Source of the DNA: CAZGHS01 sp964525495
GTDB taxonomy: Bacteria > Patescibacteriota > Microgenomatia > JALYQM01
Reading direction: 5' to 3'
Length of the DNA stretch: 64,000 nt
Assembly (NCBI GenBank): GCA_964525495.1
Contig: CAZGHS010000001.1
Location: 124,001-188,000 of the forward strand
Below the pieces are notes generated by a model. It had not been told where the DNA came from. It saw only the letters and a list, made by a program, of their open reading frames with translations, and did not search any database. Below are positions 27,263-35,730 of this stretch, one piece after another. The position numbers and the translations under genes are program-made. The first letter of the stretch is position 1; every line of letters begins with the position of its first letter.

Positions 27263-28066
27263 TTAGTCCTCAAAATATTTAAAGGATATTAATCCTATAG
27301 ACATTATAAAATAAGATGTCGCATAAAGTATATCATTATATCCACCATTACTATAAGTTTCTGAACTTACAGCGTACAAAAACAAATATTCAGTCAAAAA
27401 CTGGAACGTAAAAGCAAAAACCAAAAACAAAATCCGGTTACGCATAATACCACCGGACAATTTTTTCGAGATAAGCAATATAAATAAAGCTACAGATACC
27501 GGTAAAATTTCACCAAGTGGATATCCATAATCAAGAAATGCTTTTATTGGATCAGAAACATCAAAACCAATATTTCTCACAAATAAGAAGTACGCACTCA
27601 AAAGCATCAATAACGGAATAACAAAAACCATCGCTTGACCATGTTTCGTGCGAAGCGAGAATTTACCGCCCACAGCCTTAGCAAACATTAAAGCACCTAA
27701 AGTATAGAAAGGAATCAAAGCAAAATAACCAAGATCAGCCATCGAAGGATAAGGCACTTCTACACCTGCGATCAAATTGTAGTAAGTCCAAATCTGCAGC
27801 CCCATCACCTGACCAAGTAAACCAAGTGAAATGAAAATCAATCCTCGACCAATCGCACTCTTATATCCTCCCCAATGAGAAGCGATAGAAAAAATTCCAT
27901 ACAAAGCACCAATTAAAGGAGGGAAACCATACGACCAATTAAACAAATACACTTCTGAATCAAATCCAACTCCTATGAGATTAATTTTTAACCACCACAA
28001 GAGAATACCAGCATAAAGTGCAATGAGAAGGAGAGCAATCTTATCTTTAAGTATAGTTGATAGCAT
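27263..28066 (-). CDS. polytopic membrane protein, resembles 7TM sensor domains
   Basis: 267 residues, about eight membrane segments. The order and the segment VPYPSMADLGYFALIPFY resemble the free-standing membrane input domains seen at the N-termini of some bacterial histidine kinases and cyclases, but no kinase or cyclase domain follows. Together with the coupled 91-residue protein it could be a two-part sensor (inference). Confidence 0.65.
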   Translation of the reverse strand: MLSTILKDKIALLLIALYAGILLWWLKINLIGVGFDSEVYLFNWSYGFPPLIGALYGIFSIASHWGGYKSAIGRGLIFISLGLLGQVMGLQIWTYYNLIAGVEVPYPSMADLGYFALIPFYTLGALMFAKAVGGKFSLRTKHGQAMVFVIPLLMLLSAYFLFVRNIGFDVSDPIKAFLDYGYPLGEILPVSVALFILLISKKLSGGIMRNRILFLVFAFTFQFLTEYLFLYAVSSETYSNGGYNDILYATSYFIMSIGLISFKYFED

Positions 28067-28100
28067 TTAATACAAGTTTAATCATCTACCTATACTAAAG

Positions 28101-28931
28101 TCAAGCAGATTTTTTACGAACGCGTATAAACATCATACCTTCATATCCCCGAAAAGGATGTGCAGTTATCGAACGAATTACTATTTTTGAAATATCAAAA
28201 CCGTTTTCCCCCAGGATCGTAATCATGTCGCTTTCATCAATCTTAATTGCAGGAAACTTTTTACCATCTAACATATAGTATTTAGAGTTTTTTAAGCTGG
28301 TAATAAACAAATATCCCTTTGGCTTAACCAAGGCACTAATATTCCTAATCGCCTGCTCCCATTCATCACGTTTTGATGTAATAGACTCTGGAACAAAGTT
28401 AACGCTTACCACATCATATCGCTTAAATTTATTATGTTTAAGCGAAAATTTACGAAAAGCATTACACTTTACAACTTTCTTAAGTTTACTTTTGAGCAAT
28501 TCCGCACGACGATAAACTTGTCCTGGAGTTACTTTCTTCTGACCTTCAAGTTCAAGTGCGCGACGGATAAAATGATTCCAATTAAATGCTCGCTTATGAG
28601 CACGAATCCACTTACGAATTTCATGACGATTATGCTTTAAGTATTCTGAAAAATGAATCTCTGTAACTTTTGAAGCAGCACTTATCAAAGAGTATAAAGT
28701 AGGACCACCACCAAACTCCAGTACAGTCTTAACATTGCGTAAATGCTTATAATTTTTAGCAAAGAATGCGAGAAGCGCGTCATTTTCTTGATCAATAACG
28801 GAGTAATACTCTCTTAGGTAAGCTAACGAACCAAAAGAGTCAAATGACTCAAATTCTGAGTCTAGTGAATTAAGCTCTGATACGGTCGAACTTGAGCTCA
28901 TAATACCGTACTTAACCTGGCTAGAATTCAT
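28101..28931 (-). CDS. NNMT/PNMT/TEMT-type SAM methyltransferase
   Basis: 276 residues from the ATG at 28931. EFGGGPTLYSLISAASKVTE matches the SAM-binding loop of the NNMT/PNMT/TEMT family, followed by FSEYLKHNRHEIRKWI as in that family. A basic helical insert (about 105-165) is followed by the C-terminal half of the Rossmann fold (YDVVSVNFVPESI, GYLFITSL). Probably N-methylates a small amine; substrate unknown. TATACT (28942-28947) with TTTACA 17 bases upstream places the transcript start 4 bases before the ATG. Confidence 0.8.
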   Translation of the reverse strand: MNSSQVKYGIMSSSSTVSELNSLDSEFESFDSFGSLAYLREYYSVIDQENDALLAFFAKNYKHLRNVKTVLEFGGGPTLYSLISAASKVTEIHFSEYLKHNRHEIRKWIRAHKRAFNWNHFIRRALELEGQKKVTPGQVYRRAELLKSKLKKVVKCNAFRKFSLKHNKFKRYDVVSVNFVPESITSKRDEWEQAIRNISALVKPKGYLFITSLKNSKYYMLDGKKFPAIKIDESDMITILGENGFDISKIVIRSITAHPFRGYEGMMFIRVRKKSA

Positions 28932-28941
28932 AAGTTTTGGG

Positions 28942-28970
28942 AGTATAACACAAAAAACCATTTTTGTAAA
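28942..28970 (-). promoter_or_regulatory. promoter of the NNMT-type methyltransferase
   Basis: Minus strand TTTACA (28970-28965), 17-base spacer, TATACT (28947-28942). Confidence 0.6.
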
Positions 28971-29068
28971 TACTATAGGTTACATTTAAAAACTACTCCC
29001 CTCTTACATATGTAATACCTTCCTGAACAGATTGTACACCTAAACAATATGCTATACTATTTTCAATT

Positions 29069-29434
29069 ATGGCTATATCCTCGGCCGCCACAATAGTACT
29101 GATTATTGTCCTCTCCCTTATTTCAGGACTTGGTGATGCGTACGGATTCACACACGCAGCAAAAATCTGGCAAGGAAACAAATTTATACTTGCTGAACTC
29201 ATCAAGTCTGCACTTGGGTTCGCAGTCGGCATCAGCATCTATTGGATCGTTATCAAATTCATGAATCAGGTAGGAATTAGAACTGCAGAAATACAAACAG
29301 CTATCTGGTTTGCCACAACCATGATTGGCGTAAGTCTACTAAGCGGCGAGTTTGCCCGCTGGGAAAACTACAACAAACTAGTTGCGGTACTGATCCTCAT
29401 TGGAATCGGCTGGTTATTAATGCACGAGAAGTAA
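29069..29434 (+). CDS. small four-TM membrane protein, unknown
   Basis: 121 residues with about four membrane segments, small loops, and a polar WQGNKFILAELIKSA stretch between the first two. No recognised family. TATACT at 29053-29058 lies 11 bases before the ATG. Ends three bases before the convergent histidine kinase. Confidence 0.65.
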   Translation: MAISSAATIVLIIVLSLISGLGDAYGFTHAAKIWQGNKFILAELIKSALGFAVGISIYWIVIKFMNQVGIRTAEIQTAIWFATTMIGVSLLSGEFARWENYNKLVAVLILIGIGWLLMHEK

Positions 29435-29437
29435 GAG

Positions 29438-32209
29438 CTACGGTGCCTTCGGCAGACTAAACGCAAAGGTACTCCCTCTACCCAGTTCAGACTTCACATC
29501 AAACGTACCTTTCATTGCCTCAACATACTTCTTGCAGATATACAATCCAAGCCCAGTCCCTGTTGTAGCAGCAACGGTAGACAAACTACTATCAAGGCGG
29601 CCAAATTTCTTAAACAATTTCGGCATATCCTCCGATGCAACTCCTCGGCCAGTGTCAGCTACACCAATACGAATTTGCTGATCATGTTCTTCTATTGTAG
29701 TGATAATAGAACCTTTATCTGTAAATTTCAGTGCATTACCAAGTAAGTTTGTTATAACTTCACGGGTTTTATCAGGATCACCGCTCACTTTTATACTTGG
29801 TGCAGCAGAAGTAAAAGAGAAATCAAGTTTTTTTTCATCAGATTTAATCTGCAATTCCTCATAAACCGACTTCACCATATCCACAATATCAAAGTCAGAA
29901 ATTGCAATTTGCACTTTACCAGATTCAATACGCGAAACAGACAACATATCGTTGACCAAATTGATTAAACGTTGTGAAGATTGTGAGACTCGCTCCAAAT
30001 AATATCGCTGCTTTTCGGACAAATCTCCGCCTTTACCTGCAAGCAACATCCAGACATATCCATTGATAGCTGTCATCGGGGTACGCAACTCATGAGACGC
30101 AATCGATACAAACTCATCTTTCATTTTGTCTAAGCCCACAAGCTCTTTGTTTGTTTCATAAAGCATTGTGTTTACAGACCGTGCTTCTTCATACAAATAG
30201 GCATTCTCAAGCGCAATCGCAACTTCATCCATAAACGCATCAAGAATATTATGTTCCTCAGCAGTTACATCGTGCGGATTCTTATGTAGCGCTAACGTCA
30301 ACACTCCAAGCGGTTGATCCTTAGACATAATCGGGTAAATAATCACGCCTTTCATTCCAATAATTTTCTGAATTCCATCCGAAATAATACGCGGTAAAAC
30401 AGGTTCAAACGCATCAGCCAATGATGCAGTAATAACTTTCGTTTTCAGCATTAAAGATTGAACAGCAAGTGATTTCTCTGAGTTCAGAGGCGTCTGATAT
30501 TCGGAAATAGAACGAGGCACAAGCTTCAAGGATTTATCAATCAAAGGAGTTTTAGACACCGCCGTAGGAATAATAACGCTCTTCTTATAATCAACAATAC
30601 TGATTATCGCGCCATCATATCCTAACTCCCACGCAATAGTATCTACTATCTTTTGAGACATCTCTTTTGGATCCAAAGTAGTCATAATAATTGAGTCCAT
30701 TTTCCGTAAAATCTCAAGGTTTTTATTTTTCTGCTGAAGCTGTGAAGTGGCAATCTCTACCTCACTTTTAAGGCGTTCATTAAAATCACGAGAATGCATA
30801 AAAAGCATCACATTTTCAATTCCTATAGCCGCCTGCAAAGCAAAGGCCTCAAGCACATCCATATCCTGTGCCGAATACGAATCTCCCGAAAGTTTATGAC
30901 TGAGCAAAATAAGCCCCATAACCTCGTTTTTAATGAGCAGAGGCAATATTACAACAATATTATTCTTTGACATCCATTCAACAGTTTTTCGTTTGCGGGA
31001 ATTATCCGTATTGGCCAATTCATCACGCAGATCATCGATAACCACGGCCTTATGATCTTTCTCAAACTGTCTAACCAGCATCTCACAGTCTGAAGCCTCA
31101 ATATGCTCGGTATTGAACGTATACAACGCAAACTCGCTCGAACGAACGAGAACACGCGGCATATTATCCTGATTTTTAATCTTAACCGCAAAAACCATTC
31201 CCTTCGTGTGTAAGTTTTTATTCAACAAATCATAAATATTTTTTAAAGTCTCCTCAAAAGCCACAGTAGTCGTAAGCGTTTGACCCAACTGATACAACAA
31301 TTCAGCTGGAGTATACGCAGACTTATAAAAAAACTTATCAGTATACTGAGTAATAAGTGTTTTAAATGGATGAAATGTACTAGCGATTACCAAAGTGATA
31401 CCCGCATAAACAAACAGCGATCGATAATCTACTTGTCCCTGCAGAAATACCACACTTGCGATCAACCCAAGCGCAGCATAGATAACACCAAGCGAACTTA
31501 ACAATAATGTATAAGCCACTGACCGCGCAGCAAACAAACGAATATCCAAAAACCGATGCCGTACGATTGCATAGGCAGTCATAACCACGAAAGTAGGAAC
31601 TAAAATATTCCCATACGGTGCTATAGGTATCTGGTACCACAACAAATAGTTTGTAACTCCTCCCGCAAAACTTATCAGCAACCCCCAAAACATATACTGA
31701 GATTGCTGTCGGCGAGTACCTGTTAATACGTTCCTATTAGCATAAAGTAAGTATGTCGGATAAATAACATAAATCATCCAAAGAACCACAAAAATATGAA
31801 ACATTGGTCCAGGTACCGGCCAAAATGCAAAATCAAGTCGAGGTACCACATCACTCACAAATAAATCCGTGAACAAGTTTAAGATAAGGAAAATGAAATA
31901 CATCACTCCGCTAAGCTGCAAGAATCTCATTTTTTTCTGTAATAAACCCAAGAAAGCATATACAAAAGTTAAATATGCGATCGGAATAAAGATAGCAAAA
32001 TGCATTAATAGCCGTGTGTTATGCAAGGCATCTGCATGAGTAGTAGAAGTCTGCCAGAAAAAATAGAACAAACTCCAAAAAGCAACTAAAAATGAATAAA
32101 TTGCAAACGTTAAGCTAACCTTAGTCCTCTTCACAATGATGACAAATACACCAATCGCAAAAGTGGTTATAAAATTGATAAGCGCAGACAAGCTATAATA
32201 CGTAAACAT
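29438..32209 (-). CDS. sensor histidine kinase: 7TM input, GAF domains, HisKA-HATPase
   Basis: 923 residues. About eight N-terminal membrane helices (1-270) of the 7TM histidine-kinase input type, then two GAF-like domains (about 290-470 and 510-675) joined by a coiled coil, then HisKA with the phospho-acceptor His706 (ASHELRTP) and a HATPase domain with N box (ITNLLGNALKF), G1 (VADTGRGV), F box and G2 (GTGLGLYICKKY). It should autophosphorylate in response to a membrane or small-molecule signal. No response regulator is encoded nearby, so its partner is elsewhere. Confidence 0.95.
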   Translation of the reverse strand: MFTYYSLSALINFITTFAIGVFVIIVKRTKVSLTFAIYSFLVAFWSLFYFFWQTSTTHADALHNTRLLMHFAIFIPIAYLTFVYAFLGLLQKKMRFLQLSGVMYFIFLILNLFTDLFVSDVVPRLDFAFWPVPGPMFHIFVVLWMIYVIYPTYLLYANRNVLTGTRRQQSQYMFWGLLISFAGGVTNYLLWYQIPIAPYGNILVPTFVVMTAYAIVRHRFLDIRLFAARSVAYTLLLSSLGVIYAALGLIASVVFLQGQVDYRSLFVYAGITLVIASTFHPFKTLITQYTDKFFYKSAYTPAELLYQLGQTLTTTVAFEETLKNIYDLLNKNLHTKGMVFAVKIKNQDNMPRVLVRSSEFALYTFNTEHIEASDCEMLVRQFEKDHKAVVIDDLRDELANTDNSRKRKTVEWMSKNNIVVILPLLIKNEVMGLILLSHKLSGDSYSAQDMDVLEAFALQAAIGIENVMLFMHSRDFNERLKSEVEIATSQLQQKNKNLEILRKMDSIIMTTLDPKEMSQKIVDTIAWELGYDGAIISIVDYKKSVIIPTAVSKTPLIDKSLKLVPRSISEYQTPLNSEKSLAVQSLMLKTKVITASLADAFEPVLPRIISDGIQKIIGMKGVIIYPIMSKDQPLGVLTLALHKNPHDVTAEEHNILDAFMDEVAIALENAYLYEEARSVNTMLYETNKELVGLDKMKDEFVSIASHELRTPMTAINGYVWMLLAGKGGDLSEKQRYYLERVSQSSQRLINLVNDMLSVSRIESGKVQIAISDFDIVDMVKSVYEELQIKSDEKKLDFSFTSAAPSIKVSGDPDKTREVITNLLGNALKFTDKGSIITTIEEHDQQIRIGVADTGRGVASEDMPKLFKKFGRLDSSLSTVAATTGTGLGLYICKKYVEAMKGTFDVKSELGRGSTFAFSLPKAP

Positions 32210-32276
32210 AGACGTAGTCTAAGTATAAAGTTATAAAATTACCTTATACAAGTGCTACGTCAAAAACACGCTCAAT

Positions 32277-32305
32277 TTGACTTTCTCAACTATAAAAAAT
32301 ATAAT
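32277..32305 (+). promoter_or_regulatory. consensus promoter of the 78-residue gene
   Basis: TTGACT (32277-32282), 17-base spacer, TATAAT (32300-32305). Predicted leader of about 23 bases. Confidence 0.75.
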
Positions 32306-32334
32306 CTATTATTATAGGATATTAAAACAAACTT

Positions 32335-32571
32335 ATGGCAGAAAAATTAAGAAAAACACCTTTAGAAGAATTCGAGGACAAACTTAGTCCAGGACAGAAA
32401 GCAGCCCTCGCAGGGGCTGGAGTTGTAGTTTTATATGCCACGGCAGGTATCACAATGGCAGCTGGAGCAATTAAAGATCGCATGTTTGGATCAGAAACAT
32501 TTGTACTTGGAGAACCTAAAGATACTAAAGGAAATAGTCAAACAAATCTGACTCGCCGCCGAACTCAATAA
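32335..32571 (+). CDS. small membrane protein, unknown
   Basis: 78 residues: a charged N-terminus, one Gly/Ala/Val-rich membrane segment (about 23-45) and a polar tail rich in Asn, Thr and Arg. No recognised family; driven by a near-perfect promoter, suggesting strong expression. Confidence 0.65.
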   Translation: MAEKLRKTPLEEFEDKLSPGQKAALAGAGVVVLYATAGITMAAGAIKDRMFGSETFVLGEPKDTKGNSQTNLTRRRTQ

Positions 32572-32575
32572 AAAG

Positions 32576-33907
32576 TTATTCTGCCCTTCCCTCTAAACAC
32601 ACAAACGACTGATCCATTTGCACGCCACACGATGGAAGAACAATCACACGAGTTAACTCGGTAGGTTTCCATCCGCCTTTCAAATGTGCCTCCACAAACT
32701 CGGCAGGAGTAGCTTCATACATCGTATACCAATCAAACCATGCCCTCAAAACTTCTTGTCCCGTATAGGAATGACCGTCCATATTAGATAATCTCGCAAT
32801 ATTTGCGTTACAATATGGAGCACCTGGCTTAAGATATTGTCTAATTGCTCCGGCATAATCTGCTTTAGATACAGAATTACGCACAAAGTTATGAGCATCG
32901 TCCACCCCACCATCAAAATAATCCGCCAAACCAACGGTTGTACAAATATCTAAACGGGTTTCAGGTGTTAATAATGGATGTCGTCCACTCATAAATGGGT
33001 CGTGTGGGTTTCCTAAATTAGCATAAACCGGCTCAATGTATTCCGAAACACCGTATTGTGCAGCAAGTGCGGCAATATATTGTAAACCGCCCTCACTAAC
33101 ATCAAGAGCAAACAGTTTAAGTGGAATCTTTGTTTCGCCTTGCTTATTTAATCCATCACCAAATTTCTCACGCCACTCAGGATGCGCTTCAAATACTTTT
33201 TCTACAGCCTGAATAGCATACCGAAAGCTTCCTGCTGCAAAATCAGCGCCAAGTACTGCTTCTTGGGATTCTGAATTCAATCGAGTCTGTAATATTTCAG
33301 TTAAATGCTCTATATAAAAATTTTCAAAATGCCTAGCACGCTCTCCCACACCAACTGCAACTTCCCAAGTATCAAATACAGCAACTTCATCTCCAATTTG
33401 AATATCGCGCAGACTCAACTGTTCACCCATACGAGTACGGCGCATTGGCTTTCCTTGAGGATGATAATCCAGCCAATCAAATTTGCCTTCACCTCTTGCA
33501 CCATCAATCCCAGTGCGAGCAGCATTTTTCCGTAATGCTTGAGCTCCAGTAATAATCGCTTCCATCACTTCCCACGAACTTTTATGGCTAGCTATCCATG
33601 CAAGCAAAGGATACCGCTGAAATACTTCTTGTCTATCAAGCCGACCACCCATCAACTCATCCGAAATCCGAGATATCTCGTGTGAGGCATCAGTATTACG
33701 AGCATAATTTGTATCTGGACTCGCAAGTGAATAATCAATGACAGTTGGAACAACTACGACCCCGTATTCCTGACTGTTAACAACAATTGGAGGCAATTCC
33801 TGAAACCTAAACTCTGACAATCTGCGCAAAGGGAAATCAAGAATCCTAGCTTGATTTTGTTCAGGTTCAACTAATCGTAATGATGTTTCATTCGCACGTA
33901 ATTCCAT
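32576..33907 (-). CDS. predicted class I SAM-dependent methyltransferase-like protein
   Basis: 443 residues, soluble. The C-terminal two thirds look like a Rossmann methyltransferase: VLGADFAAGSF in the position of the glycine loop, LFALDVSEGGLQYI with the acidic residue expected to hold SAM, RLDICTTVGLADYF, and YLKPGAPYCNAN as the usual L.PGG strand. The glycine loop is not canonical, so activity is uncertain. The N-terminal about 120 residues match nothing I know. The ATG directly follows a terminator-type hairpin whose 3' arm contains the GGAGG ribosome site, preceded by a short leader ORF, so expression looks controlled. Confidence 0.55.
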   Translation of the reverse strand: MELRANETSLRLVEPEQNQARILDFPLRRLSEFRFQELPPIVVNSQEYGVVVVPTVIDYSLASPDTNYARNTDASHEISRISDELMGGRLDRQEVFQRYPLLAWIASHKSSWEVMEAIITGAQALRKNAARTGIDGARGEGKFDWLDYHPQGKPMRRTRMGEQLSLRDIQIGDEVAVFDTWEVAVGVGERARHFENFYIEHLTEILQTRLNSESQEAVLGADFAAGSFRYAIQAVEKVFEAHPEWREKFGDGLNKQGETKIPLKLFALDVSEGGLQYIAALAAQYGVSEYIEPVYANLGNPHDPFMSGRHPLLTPETRLDICTTVGLADYFDGGVDDAHNFVRNSVSKADYAGAIRQYLKPGAPYCNANIARLSNMDGHSYTGQEVLRAWFDWYTMYEATPAEFVEAHLKGGWKPTELTRVIVLPSCGVQMDQSFVCLEGRAE

Positions 33908-33937
33908 AAAAAAAACGCCTCCACAATGTGGAAGCGT
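33908..33937 (-). terminator. leader terminator that also masks the ribosome site
   Basis: Minus strand: ACGCTTCCAC, loop ATT, GTGGAGGCGT (10 pairs, one G-T), then eight T running directly into the ATG at 33907. The 3' arm contains GGAGG ten bases before the ATG. The folded form would therefore both stop transcription and hide the Shine-Dalgarno site. Confidence 0.7.
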
Positions 33938-33942
33938 CCAGA

Positions 33943-34002
33943 TTAAAATCCGACAACAATAAAAATAAGACTATAAGCTCTACAAAAAAGTAGGTCTTTC
34001 AT
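33943..34002 (-). CDS. putative 19-residue leader peptide
   Basis: ATG at 34002 to TAA at 33943, encoding the 19-residue peptide MKDLLFCRAYSLIFIVVGF. It begins about seven bases after the predicted transcription start and its stop is six bases before the terminator hairpin, the classical geometry of a translation-controlled attenuator. Rich in Phe, Leu, Ile and Val. Not proven to be translated. Confidence 0.45.
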   Translation of the reverse strand: MKDLLFCRAYSLIFIVVGF

Positions 34003-34015
34003 AAATAGGAAGGAG

Positions 34016-34044
34016 ATAATAGCACAAACAGACTTTAGTGTCAA
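34016..34044 (-). promoter_or_regulatory. consensus promoter of the leader/methyltransferase-like gene
   Basis: Minus strand TTGACA (34044-34039), 17-base spacer, TATTAT (34021-34016). Gives a leader of about 100 bases, unusually long for this window. Confidence 0.8.
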
Positions 34045-34082
34045 TACTATAAGACATCATCTCTCCTTTTACTAATTACAAT

Positions 34083-34113
34083 AAAAAAATACCTACTCCA
34101 TGGAGTAGGTATT
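34083..34113 (-). terminator. intrinsic terminator, long perfect palindrome
   Basis: A 26-base perfect palindrome (34088-34113; arm AATACCTACTCCA) followed on the minus strand by seven T. Ends transcription from the gene at 34471. The bases between it and that gene (34114-34237) show nothing else I recognise. Confidence 0.8.
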
Positions 34114-34237
34114 AAACTCAAAAACATTAATTCCAGCCATATAAAGCTGGTCGCACATGTGCATTCTAATTCGTTTAAATATATATAACATTTCTAAGCA
34201 CAGTATAATCTTAACCAAAGCATCACGCAATCTTAAT

Positions 34238-34471
34238 TTATTTTATAGGCTCATATAAACCCACTGCATGATCATTAAAATTTCGATTTGCAGGCTGCCC
34301 CAGTTTCCATCCTTGTTCCACTAAATCCCACAAATCTTGATTTGGGTCTGCATCACCTGGCTCATACGGCCATGAACCATCTGGAATATACAAACTATCC
34401 GACCACCATTTATAGCCTTTTTCTAAAGCATTCACCGGGGTTAATGTAGTATCAATAACTATTTTTTTCAT
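34238..34471 (-). CDS. small Trp-rich protein, unknown
   Basis: 77 residues from the ATG at 34471 (frame open to 34525 across an inverted repeat). Contains five Trp and several Asp/Pro (GDADPNQDLWD). No membrane segment or known family. No Shine-Dalgarno; a large inverted repeat lies 12 bases upstream. Confidence 0.55.
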   Translation of the reverse strand: MKKIVIDTTLTPVNALEKGYKWWSDSLYIPDGSWPYEPGDADPNQDLWDLVEQGWKLGQPANRNFNDHAVGLYEPIK

Positions 34472-34482
34472 AAATTTAGAGG

Positions 34483-34520
34483 TAAGGTGATATACCTCAA
34501 GGAGTAAGTATATCACCTTA
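34483..34520. repeat. 13-bp perfect inverted repeat before the Trp-rich gene
   Basis: TAAGGTGATATAC (34483-34495), 12-base centre, GTATATCACCTTA (34508-34520). Placed just upstream of the ATG at 34471, it may be an operator or a 5' stem-loop of the mRNA. Confidence 0.65.
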
Positions 34521-34551
34521 AACAAACAATAAGTCGATCGCTTATCTTATT

Positions 34552-34857
34552 CTAATCGTCATCTCGTGTCCTTCGTGCTTTCGGGCCTGCGGATCCTGAA
34601 CGGTGTGTTTTCGGATCATAAAAATCATGTTGCCCTGAGTGCTCACCCCGGATATATTTCCGATTCACTTGTCCATCTCGTTCCCGATAGTTTGTATGCA
34701 CGCTCCGTCGTGACTCCTCCCTCTCATTCCGTCGGCGCTGTCGCTCCTCTTCGATCTCCCGATCCACATACGACTTGAACAATTCGAACTCCTGGTAATC
34801 ACCATAGTGCGACCTGCCCTTGTACGAACGTTGCTTCGGCCGGTACTCGAGTCCCAT
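34552..34857 (-). CDS. highly charged GC-rich small protein, unknown
   Basis: 101 residues, mostly Arg, Glu, Asp, Lys, His and Tyr, with a central EEERQRRRNEREESRR helix; likely disordered or nucleic-acid binding (inference). Strong ribosome site GGAGG seven bases before the ATG. Codon use is GC-rich and unlike the AT-rich neighbours, which may mean transfer or relaxed selection. Confidence 0.55.
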   Translation of the reverse strand: MGLEYRPKQRSYKGRSHYGDYQEFELFKSYVDREIEEERQRRRNEREESRRSVHTNYRERDGQVNRKYIRGEHSGQHDFYDPKTHRSGSAGPKARRTRDDD

Positions 34858-34997
34858 GGACTTCCTCCGTTCGATTAGATTAAGGTGCGGATACGACTCT
34901 AGAGATTTAGTGTAAGAAAGAAATAAACATCAATTGTTTATACTTTCAAATGACTAAATTCTATGAGTACTTATATTCAATCTAAAGGAGGAAATGA

Positions 34998-35066
34998 ATG
35001 ACAAAGCTGTCAGGATTTCTGCCAATATCGGCAAGTGAAAATATGATCAATCTCCGTGATCTTTAA
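34998..35066 (+). CDS. micro-ORF with strong ribosome site, unknown
   Basis: 22 codons plus TAA; GGAGG (34987-34991) is six bases before the ATG at 34998. A -10-like TATATT at 34972-34977 lies upstream. It overlaps the last bases of the convergent phosphoglycosyl transferase. The ribosome site spacing is ideal, but so short an ORF needs proof of translation. Confidence 0.3.
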   Translation: MTKLSGFLPISASENMINLRDL

Positions 35067-35679
35067 ATACAGCCAAAGGAGTCATAATAAGGATTTTAAT
35101 ATCCATCAAAATGTTCCATTGTTCTGCATACTGAGCATCAAGCCGAATTCGCTCATCAAACTGTACATGGTTACGACCAGAAATTTGCCACAAACCAGTA
35201 ATACCTGGTTTTACTGTCAAAGCCTTCTCAATATGATGTTTACTATCAGGATAGCGTTCTCCTTGCTCCTGCAACTCATTAGGTTTATACGCACGAGGAC
35301 CAACAATACTCATTTCACCATTCAATACATTAAAAAATTGAGGGATCTCCTCAATATCATACCGTCGCAAAATTCGTCCCACTGAAGTAACACGCGGATC
35401 GTTTCGCAACTTATACCCATTCTTTTTATATTCTTCAAGAAGCTCAGGGTGCGCTTTCCATAAGTACTCATCTGCATCGACACGCATCGAACGCACTTTA
35501 TAAATCCGAAAAAGTTTTCCATTCAAACCAACACGTTCGTGAGAATAAATTAAAGGCCATCCAGACTCTAAATAGAGAGCAAGCATGCCGAGGAGAGTAA
35601 AGGGACTTAAAACAATAAGCGCAGCAAGTGAGCCCACAATATCTAACAATCGTTTCAGAAAAACATTTAGCGTACGCAT
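35047..35679 (-). CDS. monotopic phosphoglycosyl transferase (WcaJ/PglC family)
   Basis: 210 residues, the short form with one N-terminal re-entrant membrane segment (about 11-37). Moves a sugar phosphate from a nucleotide sugar to undecaprenyl phosphate to start glycan assembly. YKVRSM, LRNDPRVTSVGR, MSIVGPRAYKP and KPGITGLWQ are family motifs. The catalytic pair, normally Asp-Glu in a SLDELPQ context, reads DIEEIPQ here, so Asp is replaced by Glu110 with Glu111 kept. This is an uncommon change at a key residue. Confidence 0.92.
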   Translation of the reverse strand: MRTLNVFLKRLLDIVGSLAALIVLSPFTLLGMLALYLESGWPLIYSHERVGLNGKLFRIYKVRSMRVDADEYLWKAHPELLEEYKKNGYKLRNDPRVTSVGRILRRYDIEEIPQFFNVLNGEMSIVGPRAYKPNELQEQGERYPDSKHHIEKALTVKPGITGLWQISGRNHVQFDERIRLDAQYAEQWNILMDIKILIMTPLAVFKDHGD

Positions 35680-35730
35680 TCGTAACCTTAACTATACTAA
35701 TCAAAAACACCTGTTTCAACTAGTGTACTA

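Noticed and set aside
34083..34113. Palindrome as part of a CRISPR or mobile element
   Set aside because: Single copy followed by a T-run in the right orientation; a terminator explains it.
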